The notes beneath the pieces were generated by a model. That model ran no database searches, had not been told where the DNA came from, and was given only the letters and a program-made list of their open reading frames with translations. From CAMLHP01 sp035759745 (GTDB lineage: Bacteria; Gemmatimonadota; Gemmatimonadetes; Gemmatimonadales; GWC2-71-9), in NCBI GenBank assembly GCA_035759745.1, contig DASTUF010000040.1, positions 17,452 to 81,451 on the forward strand: 64,000 nt of DNA, read 5' to 3'. Numbering within the stretch: the stretch's first letter is position 1; each line of letters starts with the position of its first letter. Of the stretch, positions 54,098 to 62,538 are shown one piece after another. Position numbers and translations under genes: made by a program.

Positions 54098-54570
54098 CAG
54101 AACGGGAGGTCGTCGTCCTCGGCGTCCAGCGCCTCGGGCACTTCCTCGAAGGACGCCGGCGTCTTGGCCGCGGCACCGACCCGGGCCGGCATGCTGCCGC
54201 CCTCGCTGTCCTCACCCGGCCCGCCCCGGCCGCCCAGCAGCAGGATTTCGCGGGCGTTGATCTCGGTGGTGTAGCGGGTCTGCCCTTCGCGGTCCTGCCA
54301 CGAGCGGTATTCGATGCTGCCTTCGACGTAGACCTTGTCGCCCTTCTTGCAGAACCGTTCCACCACGTCGGCCAGCGTGGAGCCCTTGTTGTTCCACGCC
54401 ACGATGCGGTGCCATTCGGTCTTCTCCTGCTGCTCGCCGTTCTGGCCCTTCCAGCGCCGGCTGGTGGCGAGGGAGAAGTTGGCGACCCGGGACCCGCTGC
54501 TGGTGCTGCGCACTTCAGGATCCTGGCCCAGGTTGCCGATCAGTATTGCCTTGTTGAGACTCCGGCTCAC
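54097..54570 (-). CDS. ssb: Single-stranded DNA-binding protein
   Basis: 157 residues from GTG 54570, with AGGAGG five bases before it. The OB fold covers about 1-110 (SLNKAILIGNLGQDPEVR, SLATSRRWKG, EWHRIVAWNN, KKGDKVYVEGSIEYRSW). A Gly/Ala/Pro linker leads to the acidic tip DDDLPF, which recruits repair and replication proteins. An open frame upstream of the GTG is not SSB-like. Confidence 0.96.
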   Translation of the reverse strand: MSRSLNKAILIGNLGQDPEVRSTSSGSRVANFSLATSRRWKGQNGEQQEKTEWHRIVAWNNKGSTLADVVERFCKKGDKVYVEGSIEYRSWQDREGQTRYTTEINAREILLLGGRGGPGEDSEGGSMPARVGAAAKTPASFEEVPEALDAEDDDLPF

Positions 54571-54674
54571 AATTGCCTCCTGCGTTCGAACTATGTGGAT
54601 GCGTGGCCTACCCCGAGGGTCACCCACACGGTAGCACACGTCCCGAAAAATCCCGCACCAAAACTACGCTGATG

Positions 54675-55142
54675 TCACCCTATTCGCTCGCCGGTGCCCA
54701 CCGCGGCCCGGAGCACCAGGGCGTCCTCGCGGGGCTCGCGGTAATAGTGCCGCCGGCGCCCGGTCGGCTCGAAGCCCATCGACTGGTACAACTCGAGGGC
54801 CGCGGCGTTGGAGGCGCGTACCTCCAGGAACACCTCGTGGCCGCCCCGGGCCACGATTTCCTCGATGGCCCGTTCCAGCAACGCCCGCCCCAGCCCCTGC
54901 CGACGCCGCTCCGGTGCCACCGCGAGGTTGAGCACCTCGCCGGTGCCGAGGATCTCCCGCCCCAGCAGGTAGCCGGTGACCTCGCCGTCATCCTCGCGCA
55001 CCAGGGCGACAACGCCGGGCGATCCCAGAGCTTCGCGGAACGAGTCCGTGCTCCAGGGATCGGGGAAGCAGCGCCGCTCGAGCGCCGCCAGTACCGGGGC
55101 GTCAGCCGGCCAGGCTCGGCGGATGCGCGAGTGCGCGTCCAT
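54675..55142 (-). CDS. rimI: Ribosomal protein S18-alanine N-acetyltransferase RimI
   Basis: 155 residues from ATG 55142. The GNAT fold shows EVLNLAVAPERRRQGLGRALL (acetyl-CoA pyrophosphate loop RRxGxG) and NAAALELYQSMGFEPTGRRRHYY. Its place directly behind tsaB is the common tsaE-tsaB-rimI order. It overlaps the end of tsaB by 41 bases, which is long but fits the compact run. Confidence 0.9.
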   Translation of the reverse strand: MDAHSRIRRAWPADAPVLAALERRCFPDPWSTDSFREALGSPGVVALVREDDGEVTGYLLGREILGTGEVLNLAVAPERRRQGLGRALLERAIEEIVARGGHEVFLEVRASNAAALELYQSMGFEPTGRRRHYYREPREDALVLRAAVGTGERIG

Positions 55143-55749
55143 GGGTCCGTTCCCACTGGGCCTGGGCCTCCGCCGGCCGGCCATACTCCGGCGCCCACGC
55201 CGCCACATTCTTGATCAGGTCCAGCCCATCGGTCCAGCCGACCAGTTGAATCAGGCGACGCGCGTCGGCGGGCGTCACCTCGAGTTCCACCGCACCTTCC
55301 CAGAGGGATGTGGCATCGGCCTGGCGCACGACCGAGGGCGCGTGGAGGATCTGGACCGCCCCATCCCCAAATCCGTACACCGCGGCATAGACATCGCCCC
55401 GGAGCGCATTGCTGGTGACCAGCACCGCCTTGCCCAGTTCCGCTCCCGCCAGCGCGCATCCCAGCAGCGACGGCGCGGTGAACAGTGACAAGCCCACGGC
55501 ATCGTGCAGCGCCTTGGCCACCGAGGCACCCACTCGCAGCCCGGTGAAACTCCCCGGACCGTCAGCGACGATGACCCCGTCCAGATCGGCCAGCGATTTG
55601 CCCGCCTCCCGCAGCAGCTCGTCGATCATGGGCAGGAGCTGGCGGGCATGGCCGCGGGCGCCATCGGCGTGACGCTCGATGGCGGCGCCCCCGGTGCCCA
55701 GGGCCACCGACGCGCGATCAGTCGCGGTGTCGAATGCCAGCCAGCTCAT
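55102..55749 (-). CDS. tsaB: tRNA t6A synthesis protein TsaB
   Basis: 215 residues from ATG 55749, overlapping tsaE by four bases. LAFDTATDRASVAL at the N-terminus, GHARQLLPMIDELLREAG and DGPGSFTGLRVGASVAKAL are the TsaB signature. With TsaD and TsaE it builds N6-threonylcarbamoyladenosine in ANN-decoding tRNAs. TsaD is not in this window. Confidence 0.94.
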   Translation of the reverse strand: MSWLAFDTATDRASVALGTGGAAIERHADGARGHARQLLPMIDELLREAGKSLADLDGVIVADGPGSFTGLRVGASVAKALHDAVGLSLFTAPSLLGCALAGAELGKAVLVTSNALRGDVYAAVYGFGDGAVQILHAPSVVRQADATSLWEGAVELEVTPADARRLIQLVGWTDGLDLIKNVAAWAPEYGRPAEAQAQWERTHGRALAHPPSLAG

Positions 55750-56162
55750 GCTGCCTCCCAGCTCCTGAGGTCGTCCTGCTCCGGCACCCGCGCCAGCCGA
55801 ACCCGATGGGTGGGCCGGGGCGCCCATGCTCCGGCGTGCTCGGGCCATTCCAGCAGCAGCGCCCGCGCCGACTCGAGCGTGGCCCAGTCGAGGTCGGCGG
55901 CGTCATCGGGCGAGCGGAGCCGATAGCAGTCGACATGATACACCGGCCCGCCTGGCGTCTCGTGATGATGCACCAGCGCATAGGTCGGGCTCGACGTCTG
56001 TTCCGTCACGCCGAGGCCCCGTGCGATGGCCCGCGCGAGGGTGGTCTTGCCGGCACCGAGATCGCCCTCGAGGAACACCACCGCACCTTGCGGAAGCCGC
56101 TTGCCCAGCGATTCGCCCTCCCGCTCCAGCTGTTCCCGGGTGAGGAGACGCGGTTCAGGCAC
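55746..56162 (-). CDS. tsaE: tRNA t6A synthesis ATPase TsaE
   Basis: 138 residues from GTG 56162, which lies eight bases inside the uvrB 3' end. Walker A GDLGAGKTTLARAIARGLG, TSSPTYALVHHH and YHVDCYRL are all present. TsaE powers the TsaB-TsaD complex. The open frame upstream is the antisense side of nothing conserved and was not used. Confidence 0.93.
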   Translation of the reverse strand: MPEPRLLTREQLEREGESLGKRLPQGAVVFLEGDLGAGKTTLARAIARGLGVTEQTSSPTYALVHHHETPGGPVYHVDCYRLRSPDDAADLDWATLESARALLLEWPEHAGAWAPRPTHRVRLARVPEQDDLRSWEAA

Positions 56163-58206
56163 GCCGCCGCACGCGCTCGCTACCGCGGCCGCCACGCCGC
56201 ACGTCGGGGGCACCCACCGCACGGAGTTCGTTGAGCTCGTCGCGGATGATGGCAGCGCGCTCGAACTCAAGGTTGGCCGCGGCTTCCTTCATGAGCCGCT
56301 CCAGCTTGGCTATATGGGCGGCGCGCGCCTCCGGATTGTGGAGGTCGGGCGCTTCGGCGCCCTTCTTCTTCGGCTCCGGCCGCTCGGTGCGCGCATCGGC
56401 CACGTGGGTGGAGAGCCGCACTTCCGCCAGCGACTTCACGATCGACACGGGTGTGATCCCGTGCTCGACATTGTGCTCCCGCTGGATGGTGCGACGCCGG
56501 TCCATTTCGGCGAGGGCGCGCTCCATCGACCCGGTCATCCGGTCGGCGTAGAGTATCGCACGGCCGTGGACATTGCGGGCCGCGCGACCGATGGTCTGCA
56601 CCAGGGAGCGGTCGCTCCGGAGGAAACCTTCCTGGTCGGCGTCGAGGATCGCGACCAGTGACACCTCGGGAAGGTCGAGCCCTTCGCGCAGCAGGTTGAT
56701 CCCGACCAGCACATCGAAGTCGCCCAGCCGGAGGCCGCGCAGGATCTCCATTCGCTCGATGGCATCGATGTCGGAGTGGAGATAGCGCACCCGTACGCCC
56801 GCCTGCTGCAGGTAGTCGGTGAGGTCCTCGGACATCCGCTTGGTGAGCGTGGTGACCAGCACTCGCTCGCCCCGGACTTCGCGTTCGCGGATCTCGGCCA
56901 GCAGATCGTCCACCTGGCCCCGTACCGGCCGAATATCGACCTCAGGATCGACCAGGCCGGTGGGCCGGATGATCTGCTCGATTACCCTGCCGTCGGACAG
57001 CTGCAGCTCGAGGTCGCCTGGCGTGGCCGAGACCGTCACCATTTGCGGTGTGAGCGCCATGAACTCGTCGAACCGGAGCGGGCGGTTGTCCAGCGCCGAC
57101 GGGAGCCGGAAGCCGTACTCGACGAGAGTGAGCTTCCGGGCGCGGTCGCCATTGAACATCCCGCCGATCTGCGGGAGCGATACGTGCGACTCATCGACCA
57201 CTACCAGGAAGTCGGCCGGGAAGTAATCGAAGAGGCAGGCGGGGCGCTCGCCCTCGCGGCGACCGGTGAGGTGCCGGGAGTAGTTCTCGATGCCGGCGCA
57301 GGTGCCGACTTCCAGCAGCATCTCGATATCGAAGCCGGTGCGCGATTCGAGCCGCTGGGCCTCGAGCAGCTTGCCGGCGGTGCGAAGCTCGGTCAGCCGC
57401 TCCGCCAGCTCGGCCCGGATGGCACCCACGGCGCGCTCGATGGTGGCGCGCTGGGTGACGAAGTGCTTGGCGGGATAGATGACCGCGCGATCGAGCGCGG
57501 CGATGGTGTCCCCGGTGAGCGGATGGATCTTGGAGATCCGCTCGACTTCGTCGCCCCAGAGTTCCACCCGGATGGCCTGCTCGGCGTAGGCCGGGAAGAT
57601 CTCGATGGAATCGCCCCGCACCCGGAAGGTGCCCTGCTCGAAGGACGTGTCGTTGCGCGAGTACTGGATCCGCACCAGCTCGGCCAGGATGCCGTCGCGA
57701 CCCCGCTCCTCGCCCTTCTCGATGTTGACCAGCAGCCTGCGATACTCGACCGGATCACCGAGCCCGTAAATGGCGCTCACGGTGGCGACGATGACCACGT
57801 CGTCGCGCTCCATCAGGCTGGAGGTGGCCCGGAGCCGGAGGCTCTCGATATCGGCATTGATGGAGGCGTCCTTCTCGATGTAGACGTCGGTCGAGGGGAC
57901 GTAGGCCTCGGGCTGGTAGTAGTCGTAGTAGGAGACGAAGTACTCGACCGCGTTCTTCGGGAGGAATTGGCGCAGCTCACCGTACAGCTGGGCCGCGAGG
58001 GTCTTGTTGTGGGACAGGACCAGCGTCGGCTTGCCGTAATTGGCGATAGTGTGCGCCAGGGTCATGGTCTTGCCCGACCCGGTGACGCCGAGGAGGGTCT
58101 GGAACTTGTCGCCGCGCACGAGCCCGGACGTCAGCTGGGCGATGGCCCTGGGCTGGTCTCCGGCCGGCGCGAACGGCGCCACCACCTCGAATGCGGGGCT
58201 GGGCAT
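56155..58206 (-). CDS. uvrB: Excinuclease ABC subunit UvrB
   Basis: 683 residues. Walker A GVTGSGKT (40-47), the beta-hairpin VSYYDYYQPEAYVP that clamps damaged DNA, DESHVSLPQIGGMFNGDR, GINLLREGLDLPEVSLVAILDAD and QTIGRAARN are all present, and a C-terminal UVR motif (IAKLERLMKEAAANLEFERA) contacts UvrC. It verifies DNA damage in nucleotide excision repair. A candidate SOS-type operator lies about 20 bases upstream of the ATG. Confidence 0.97.
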   Translation of the reverse strand: MPSPAFEVVAPFAPAGDQPRAIAQLTSGLVRGDKFQTLLGVTGSGKTMTLAHTIANYGKPTLVLSHNKTLAAQLYGELRQFLPKNAVEYFVSYYDYYQPEAYVPSTDVYIEKDASINADIESLRLRATSSLMERDDVVIVATVSAIYGLGDPVEYRRLLVNIEKGEERGRDGILAELVRIQYSRNDTSFEQGTFRVRGDSIEIFPAYAEQAIRVELWGDEVERISKIHPLTGDTIAALDRAVIYPAKHFVTQRATIERAVGAIRAELAERLTELRTAGKLLEAQRLESRTGFDIEMLLEVGTCAGIENYSRHLTGRREGERPACLFDYFPADFLVVVDESHVSLPQIGGMFNGDRARKLTLVEYGFRLPSALDNRPLRFDEFMALTPQMVTVSATPGDLELQLSDGRVIEQIIRPTGLVDPEVDIRPVRGQVDDLLAEIREREVRGERVLVTTLTKRMSEDLTDYLQQAGVRVRYLHSDIDAIERMEILRGLRLGDFDVLVGINLLREGLDLPEVSLVAILDADQEGFLRSDRSLVQTIGRAARNVHGRAILYADRMTGSMERALAEMDRRRTIQREHNVEHGITPVSIVKSLAEVRLSTHVADARTERPEPKKKGAEAPDLHNPEARAAHIAKLERLMKEAAANLEFERAAIIRDELNELRAVGAPDVRRGGRGSERVRRRA

Positions 58207-58223
58207 GGCGCCAAATCTAGTAG

Positions 58224-58241
58224 TTTCGGTTTATGTTCGGT
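58224..58241 (-). promoter_or_regulatory. Candidate SOS-type operator upstream of uvrB
   Basis: The minus strand reads CCGAACATAAACCGAAAC, close to CCCAACATAATACCGAAC before recA. On the plus strand it is a direct repeat TTCGGT, five bases, TTCGGT. Similar to a LexA half-site pair but not to any one consensus I can name with certainty. Confidence 0.35.
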
Positions 58242-58262
58242 AGTGGGGAGTGGGTAGTGGAT
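58242..58262. repeat. AGTGGGG heptamer tract
   Basis: Three units, AGTGGGG, AGTGGGT and AGTGGAT, end one base before the stop codon of the EVE gene (58264). Single-sided. Confidence 0.7.
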
Positions 58263-58263
58263 G

Positions 58264-58674
58264 TCAGACCACGCCGAGTTCCTTGAGCACTTTTCGCTGG
58301 GCCGGCGTAACGGGCATGGTCGACAACCTGGAGATCCGCACCAGCGCGAAGTCGGCCAGGTCTGTCCGGGCCTTGATGGCGGCGAGGGGCACCGGCTCGG
58401 CCAGTGGCTTGACCGGCGCCACATCCACCACCGCCAGCTTCGGGTCGTCACGCTTCGGGTCCTGGTAGGCGCCCTTCACTATCTTCGCGATGCCCACGAT
58501 GGCGCGTTCGCCACCCGAATGATAGATGAGCGCCTCGTCGCCCTGCTTCATCTGGCGAATGGCGATCAGCGCTGCGGCATTGGTGATGCCGTCCCACACG
58601 GTGCGCTTCTCGCGGACGAGGTCCTGCCACGAGTAGGTCGATGGTTCGGTCTTGAGCAGCCAGCATGCAGCCAC
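58264..58674 (-). CDS. EVE domain protein
   Basis: 136 residues of the EVE/PUA-like family: WLLKTEPSTYSWQDLVREK, VWDGITNAAALIAIRQMKQGDEAL, IYHSGGERAIVGIAKI and PVTPAQRKVLKELG. Bacterial EVE proteins bind modified bases in DNA or RNA; the exact ligand is not known for most. It stands between rel and uvrB, followed by a short heptamer tract. Confidence 0.9.
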   Translation of the reverse strand: MAACWLLKTEPSTYSWQDLVREKRTVWDGITNAAALIAIRQMKQGDEALIYHSGGERAIVGIAKIVKGAYQDPKRDDPKLAVVDVAPVKPLAEPVPLAAIKARTDLADFALVRISRLSTMPVTPAQRKVLKELGVV

Positions 58675-58695
58675 GGAAGTTCTCCCGGTGATCCG

Positions 58696-60894
58696 TCAGT
58701 TTCCGGTGGCGACGTCGCGCCGCTCGATCTCGGCGACGCCCTTCACCCGCCGCACCGCCTTGAGCACCTTGGCGAGATGGGTCAGGTTGTCCACCTCGAC
58801 GAAGATATTGCCGAACACGGTGCCGTCCTTGGAATGCAGGTCGGCGCCCCGGATGTTGGTGCCGGTCTGGCTGATCGCCTCCATGATGTCGGCGTAGAGC
58901 CCCCGGCGGTCGTCACCCGACACGATCAGCCGCACCGCGAAGGTCTCGCCGGCGTTCTCGTGCCAGTCGATGTCCACCCGCCGCTCGATGGTGGAGAGGG
59001 TGAGCAGGTTGGGACAGTCGGCCCGATGGATCGAGATGCCCCGGCCCTGGGTGACATACCCCACGACCTTGTCACCCGGCACCGGCTGGCAGCACTGGGC
59101 ATAGCGGACCATCAGCCCGTCCGCGCCCTGGATCTTGATGCCCTTCCCCAGCCGCAAGCGGTCGATGACCCGGCCAAACATCGTGGGCTTGGGGTCCGGC
59201 AGCTCGGCGGTCGCGATCTCGGGGTAGAGCGCGCGGATCACGTTCTTGATCGCGACGTCACCTCGGCCCAGCCCGACTTCCAGCGCCTTGCCGTCGGCCA
59301 GTGACAGCGTTGCGGCCGCTCGCTGCAGCCGCGCGTCGTCGGGCGGATCCAGCCGTCGGCGGCGTACCTCGCGAACCAGGAGCTCGCGCCCCAGTGCGAG
59401 ACTGACGGTCTCCTCTTCATGCCGGACCCACTGCTTGATCTTCTGCCGGGCGCGGCCGGTCCGCACGTGCGCCAGCCAGTCCCGGCTGGGGCGGGCGCCG
59501 GCGCCGGTGAGGATCTCGACGGTGTCGCCGTTCTTGAGCTCGCGGTGCAGCGGGGCGATCCTGCCGTTCACCTTGGCGCCCTGACACTTCTGCCCCACCT
59601 CGCTGTGCACCGCGAAGGCGAAGTCGATCGGGGTGGATCCCTTGGGCAGCCGCTTCACGTCGCCCTGAGGCGTGAAGACGAAGATCTCGTCCTGGTAGAG
59701 GTTGATCTTGAGGAACTCGAGGAACTCCTCGGGGCTGTGGGTGTCCTGCTGCAGTTCCAGCAGTTGGCGGAACCATCCGAGCTGCTGGTCCAGTTCGTCC
59801 TGGCGGGAGGGATCCTTGTAGAGCCAGTGCGCCGCTATACCGTACTCGGCGGTCCGATGCATCTCGAGGGTGCGGATCTGCACTTCGAACAGCTGCCCAC
59901 CGGGTCCGAAGATGGTAGTGTGCAGCGACTGGTAGGCGTTGGACTTGGGGCTGGCGATGTAGTCCTTGATCCGCTCCTGCAACGGCGTCCACTTGTGGTG
60001 GATCACGCCCAGCACGTGGTAGCAGTCGGGCACAGTCTTCACCAGCACCCGGACCGCCATCAGGTCGTAGATCTCATCGAAGGCCTTGGTCCGCTTCTTC
60101 ATCTTCTGGAAGATGGACCAGAGGTGCTTGGGCCTGCCGGTCACCTCGAACCAGTCGATGCCCGCGCGCCTGAGCTCTTCCTCGAGCGGCACCCGCAACC
60201 GCTCGATCATCGCCGAGCGCTCGTCCCGGCGCGAGACCACCTGCTCCACCAGCTCCCTGTAGTCCTCGGGCTCGAGGAACTTGAACGCGAGGTCCTCGAG
60301 CTCGGCCTTCACGCCGGCCATGCCGAAGCGGTGCGCCAGCGGTGCGTAGATCTCGCGGGTCTCCAGCGCGATACGGGAGCGGCGGTCCTCGGGCAGGTGC
60401 CCGAGCGTGCGCATGTTGTGGAGCCGGTCGGCCAGCTTGATGATGATCACCCGCGCGTCTCGCGCGATCGACAGCAGCAGCTTGCGGTAGTTCTCGACCT
60501 GCTCCTCGGCGGAGGAGCGGAAGGTCAGGTGCGCGATCTTGGTCAGCCCGTCCACAATGCCGGCGATCTCGGAGCCGAACTCGGCCTCGATGTCGCTGGT
60601 ACTGACGTCGGAATCCTCGACCACGTCATGCAGCAGCGCGGCCGCGATCGAGGTCGAGTCGAGCAGCTGGTCGGCCAGGATGCTGGCGACCGCGACACTG
60701 TGGGAGATGAAGTCGTCGCCGGACATCCGCTTCTGGCCCCGGTGGGCGGAGGCGCTGAAGCGGAGCGCCCGGTCGATCAGCGGGAGGTCCAGCCGGTCGG
60801 CGTGGCGCAGCAGGGCGGCACGGAATTCGGCGGTCCCGTCCTCGAAGAGGGACGGGGCCGCCGAAGCGGCGGCGGAGGTGTCCGGATGCGCCAT
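58696..60894 (-). CDS. Bifunctional (p)ppGpp synthetase/hydrolase Rel
   Basis: 732 residues from ATG 60894. The hydrolase HD domain has His51, His65 and His89-Asp90 (LLHDVVEDSD). The synthetase domain has TGRPKHLWSIFQKMKKR and RIKDYIASPKSNAYQSLHT; the RxKD form is typical of bifunctional Rel/SpoT rather than RelA. A TGS domain (IFVFTPQGDVKRLPKGSTPI), a zinc-finger-like segment (YAQCCQPVPGDKVVGYV) and a C-terminal ACT domain follow. It controls the stringent response. The longer open frame upstream is translated repeat and was rejected. Confidence 0.95.
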   Translation of the reverse strand: MAHPDTSAAASAAPSLFEDGTAEFRAALLRHADRLDLPLIDRALRFSASAHRGQKRMSGDDFISHSVAVASILADQLLDSTSIAAALLHDVVEDSDVSTSDIEAEFGSEIAGIVDGLTKIAHLTFRSSAEEQVENYRKLLLSIARDARVIIIKLADRLHNMRTLGHLPEDRRSRIALETREIYAPLAHRFGMAGVKAELEDLAFKFLEPEDYRELVEQVVSRRDERSAMIERLRVPLEEELRRAGIDWFEVTGRPKHLWSIFQKMKKRTKAFDEIYDLMAVRVLVKTVPDCYHVLGVIHHKWTPLQERIKDYIASPKSNAYQSLHTTIFGPGGQLFEVQIRTLEMHRTAEYGIAAHWLYKDPSRQDELDQQLGWFRQLLELQQDTHSPEEFLEFLKINLYQDEIFVFTPQGDVKRLPKGSTPIDFAFAVHSEVGQKCQGAKVNGRIAPLHRELKNGDTVEILTGAGARPSRDWLAHVRTGRARQKIKQWVRHEEETVSLALGRELLVREVRRRRLDPPDDARLQRAAATLSLADGKALEVGLGRGDVAIKNVIRALYPEIATAELPDPKPTMFGRVIDRLRLGKGIKIQGADGLMVRYAQCCQPVPGDKVVGYVTQGRGISIHRADCPNLLTLSTIERRVDIDWHENAGETFAVRLIVSGDDRRGLYADIMEAISQTGTNIRGADLHSKDGTVFGNIFVEVDNLTHLAKVLKAVRRVKGVAEIERRDVATGN

Positions 60895-60945
60895 GCCGTA
60901 GGATGCGGGGCTTCCGGCGGCGGGGCAAGGAGGCTGGGCGCAGGA

Positions 60946-60987
60946 CGTGGGGCGTGGGGCGTGGGGCGTGGGGCGTGGGGTGCGGGG
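60946..60987. repeat. CGTGGGG heptamer tract
   Basis: Five perfect CGTGGGG units (60946-60980) plus one degenerate unit, TGCGGGG. The tract lies ten bases behind the radC stop and 52 bases before the rel start. Single-sided. Confidence 0.85.
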
Positions 60988-60997
60988 CGCAGAGCGG

Positions 60998-61678
60998 TTA
61001 CAGCATCCCACTCCCCGCCAGGCTTACGAATCGGTCACCCGCGATGATGACGTGGTCATACAGCGGGAGGTCCAGCAGCTGGCCTGCGGCGACCAGCTGA
61101 CGGGTGACCTGGCGGTCTTCGGCCGAGGGTGTGGGATCGCCACTGGGATGGTTGTGCACGACGATGATGCCGGCGGCTGCTTCGGCGATGGCGGGCCGGA
61201 ACACTTCGCGGGGATGCACCAGCGAACTGTTGAGCAGCCCCCGGGTGACCAGCACCTCACGCAGCACCCGGCTCTGGCTGTCGAGCGCCAGCAAGTGGAA
61301 CTCTTCCACCGTGAGGTCGCGCAGCCGAGGGGAGAACAGCCGCACGACATCTTCGGGTTCGCGGATGCGGGGGAGCGCCGGACGGGACTCGCGTGTAAGC
61401 CGGTTGGCCAGTTCGAAGGCGGCGAGCAGCCGGGCCGCCTTGGAGGGACCCACGCCCGGGGTGCGCAGGAGCTCGGCTGGCGGCCGCGCCGCCAGGCGGC
61501 GGAGTGATCCGTCCTGGGCCGCGATCAGGCTTGACGCGACGTCCAGCACTCGGGTGCCGACGCCGCCGGTGCCGAGCAGAATCGCGAGCAGCTCGGCGAC
61601 GGTGAGCGACGCGGTGCCGAGCGCCCACAGGCGCTCACGGGGCAACTCTGCGGGTGCAGCGGCAACAGGTGCGGACAT
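60998..61678 (-). CDS. radC: RadC/MPN domain protein (JAB1 family)
   Basis: 226 residues from ATG 61678. A helix-hairpin-helix part (ELLRTPGVGPSKAARLLAAF) is followed by the MPN+/JAMM metalloprotease-like motif HNHPSGDPTPSAED with an upstream Glu. The family was once thought to act in repair; its real role is unsettled. It is separated from rel by a heptamer tract. Confidence 0.92.
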   Translation of the reverse strand: MSAPVAAAPAELPRERLWALGTASLTVAELLAILLGTGGVGTRVLDVASSLIAAQDGSLRRLAARPPAELLRTPGVGPSKAARLLAAFELANRLTRESRPALPRIREPEDVVRLFSPRLRDLTVEEFHLLALDSQSRVLREVLVTRGLLNSSLVHPREVFRPAIAEAAAGIIVVHNHPSGDPTPSAEDRQVTRQLVAAGQLLDLPLYDHVIIAGDRFVSLAGSGML

Positions 61679-61770
61679 GGCCAACGATACCGTCCAGCAG
61701 GCCCTCGTGTGTCACCCCAGTCGCTCGCTAGTGTGACTTCTTAACGCGAGACAACGGCGCACCGAAGTCC

Positions 61771-61810
61771 ACTTCTCACTTCTCACTTCTCACTTCTCAC
61801 TTCCCACTTC
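61771..61810. repeat. ACTTCTC (GAGAAGT) heptamer tract
   Basis: Four ACTTCTC units, one ACTTCCC and a partial unit end two bases before the stop of the PhyH gene (61813). It is the same word as the 41106-41194 tract, 20 kb away. Single-sided. Confidence 0.88.
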
Positions 61811-61812
61811 AG

Positions 61813-62538
61813 TCAGTGCCCCGGTCGTCCACTGGCGTGGTATCGGGTGTAGAGGTCGCCGTGCCGAGCCGGGGCGTAGGTGAGGAACAGCGCCGTCCGG
61901 CTGGCCTCGGAAGTGTTGGCTGCGCTGCGATGCGGTGTCAGGCTGTGGAACACAAGCAGGTCGCCGGCAGCCAGGCCCGGAATGGAGCCGGCGGCCAGAT
62001 CCATCACCTGCTCATCGATGTCGCGGGGATCGTCGGGCGATGGCTGGAGCCTTTCGTGATGGAGGCCGGGGAACACCTCCAGACCTCCGTTCGTCGCGTC
62101 GGAAGGGTCAATCGCCACCATCACGCTCACCATCTCCTCTGCCGGGACGCCGAGCCAGGCCCAGTAGGGAAAGTCCTGGTGCAATCCGTAGCCGGCGGTA
62201 CCGGGCCGCTTCACGATCAGCTTGGCCTTGAGCAGCGCCGGCGCCTCGCCCAGGAGTTCGCCCACGGGCGCGAGAATCCGGTCATCGGCGGTGAGCCCCG
62301 CAAAGACTGGCGACACATCGCACACCGGATCGATACGGTCCGTGACCATGGCGCCACCGACGGTCCGACGTCGCTGGTATCGCTCCGCGGTGGCGTGAGC
62401 GAAACCCGCCGTCAGCCGGTCACGTTCGTCACGCCAGGCGGCGATTTCCTCGGGGGAGAAGCGGCCATGGAGGGACACGAAGCCGCGGGACCTGTAATCC
62501 TGCTGCCGCGAGGACGGCGCAATAATCGTAGCGGTCAT
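61813..62538 (-). CDS. Phytanoyl-CoA dioxygenase (PhyH) family protein
   Basis: 241 residues from ATG 62538, overlapping the GNAT stop by four bases. Fe(II)/2-oxoglutarate site: HQDFPYW (His-x-Asp) and a distal His with Arg in FHSLTPHRSAANTS; KLIVKRPGTAGYGLH and GGLEVFPGLHHER agree with PhyH/EctD-like oxygenases. It probably hydroxylates a small molecule. Substrate unknown; the paired GNAT gene may act on the same compound. Confidence 0.87.
   Translation of the reverse strand: MTATIIAPSSRQQDYRSRGFVSLHGRFSPEEIAAWRDERDRLTAGFAHATAERYQRRRTVGGAMVTDRIDPVCDVSPVFAGLTADDRILAPVGELLGEAPALLKAKLIVKRPGTAGYGLHQDFPYWAWLGVPAEEMVSVMVAIDPSDATNGGLEVFPGLHHERLQPSPDDPRDIDEQVMDLAAGSIPGLAAGDLLVFHSLTPHRSAANTSEASRTALFLTYAPARHGDLYTRYHASGRPGH

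Noticed and set aside
60895..61011. N-terminal extension of Rel
   Set aside because: The added residues are translated CGTGGGG heptamers and overlap the radC stop.
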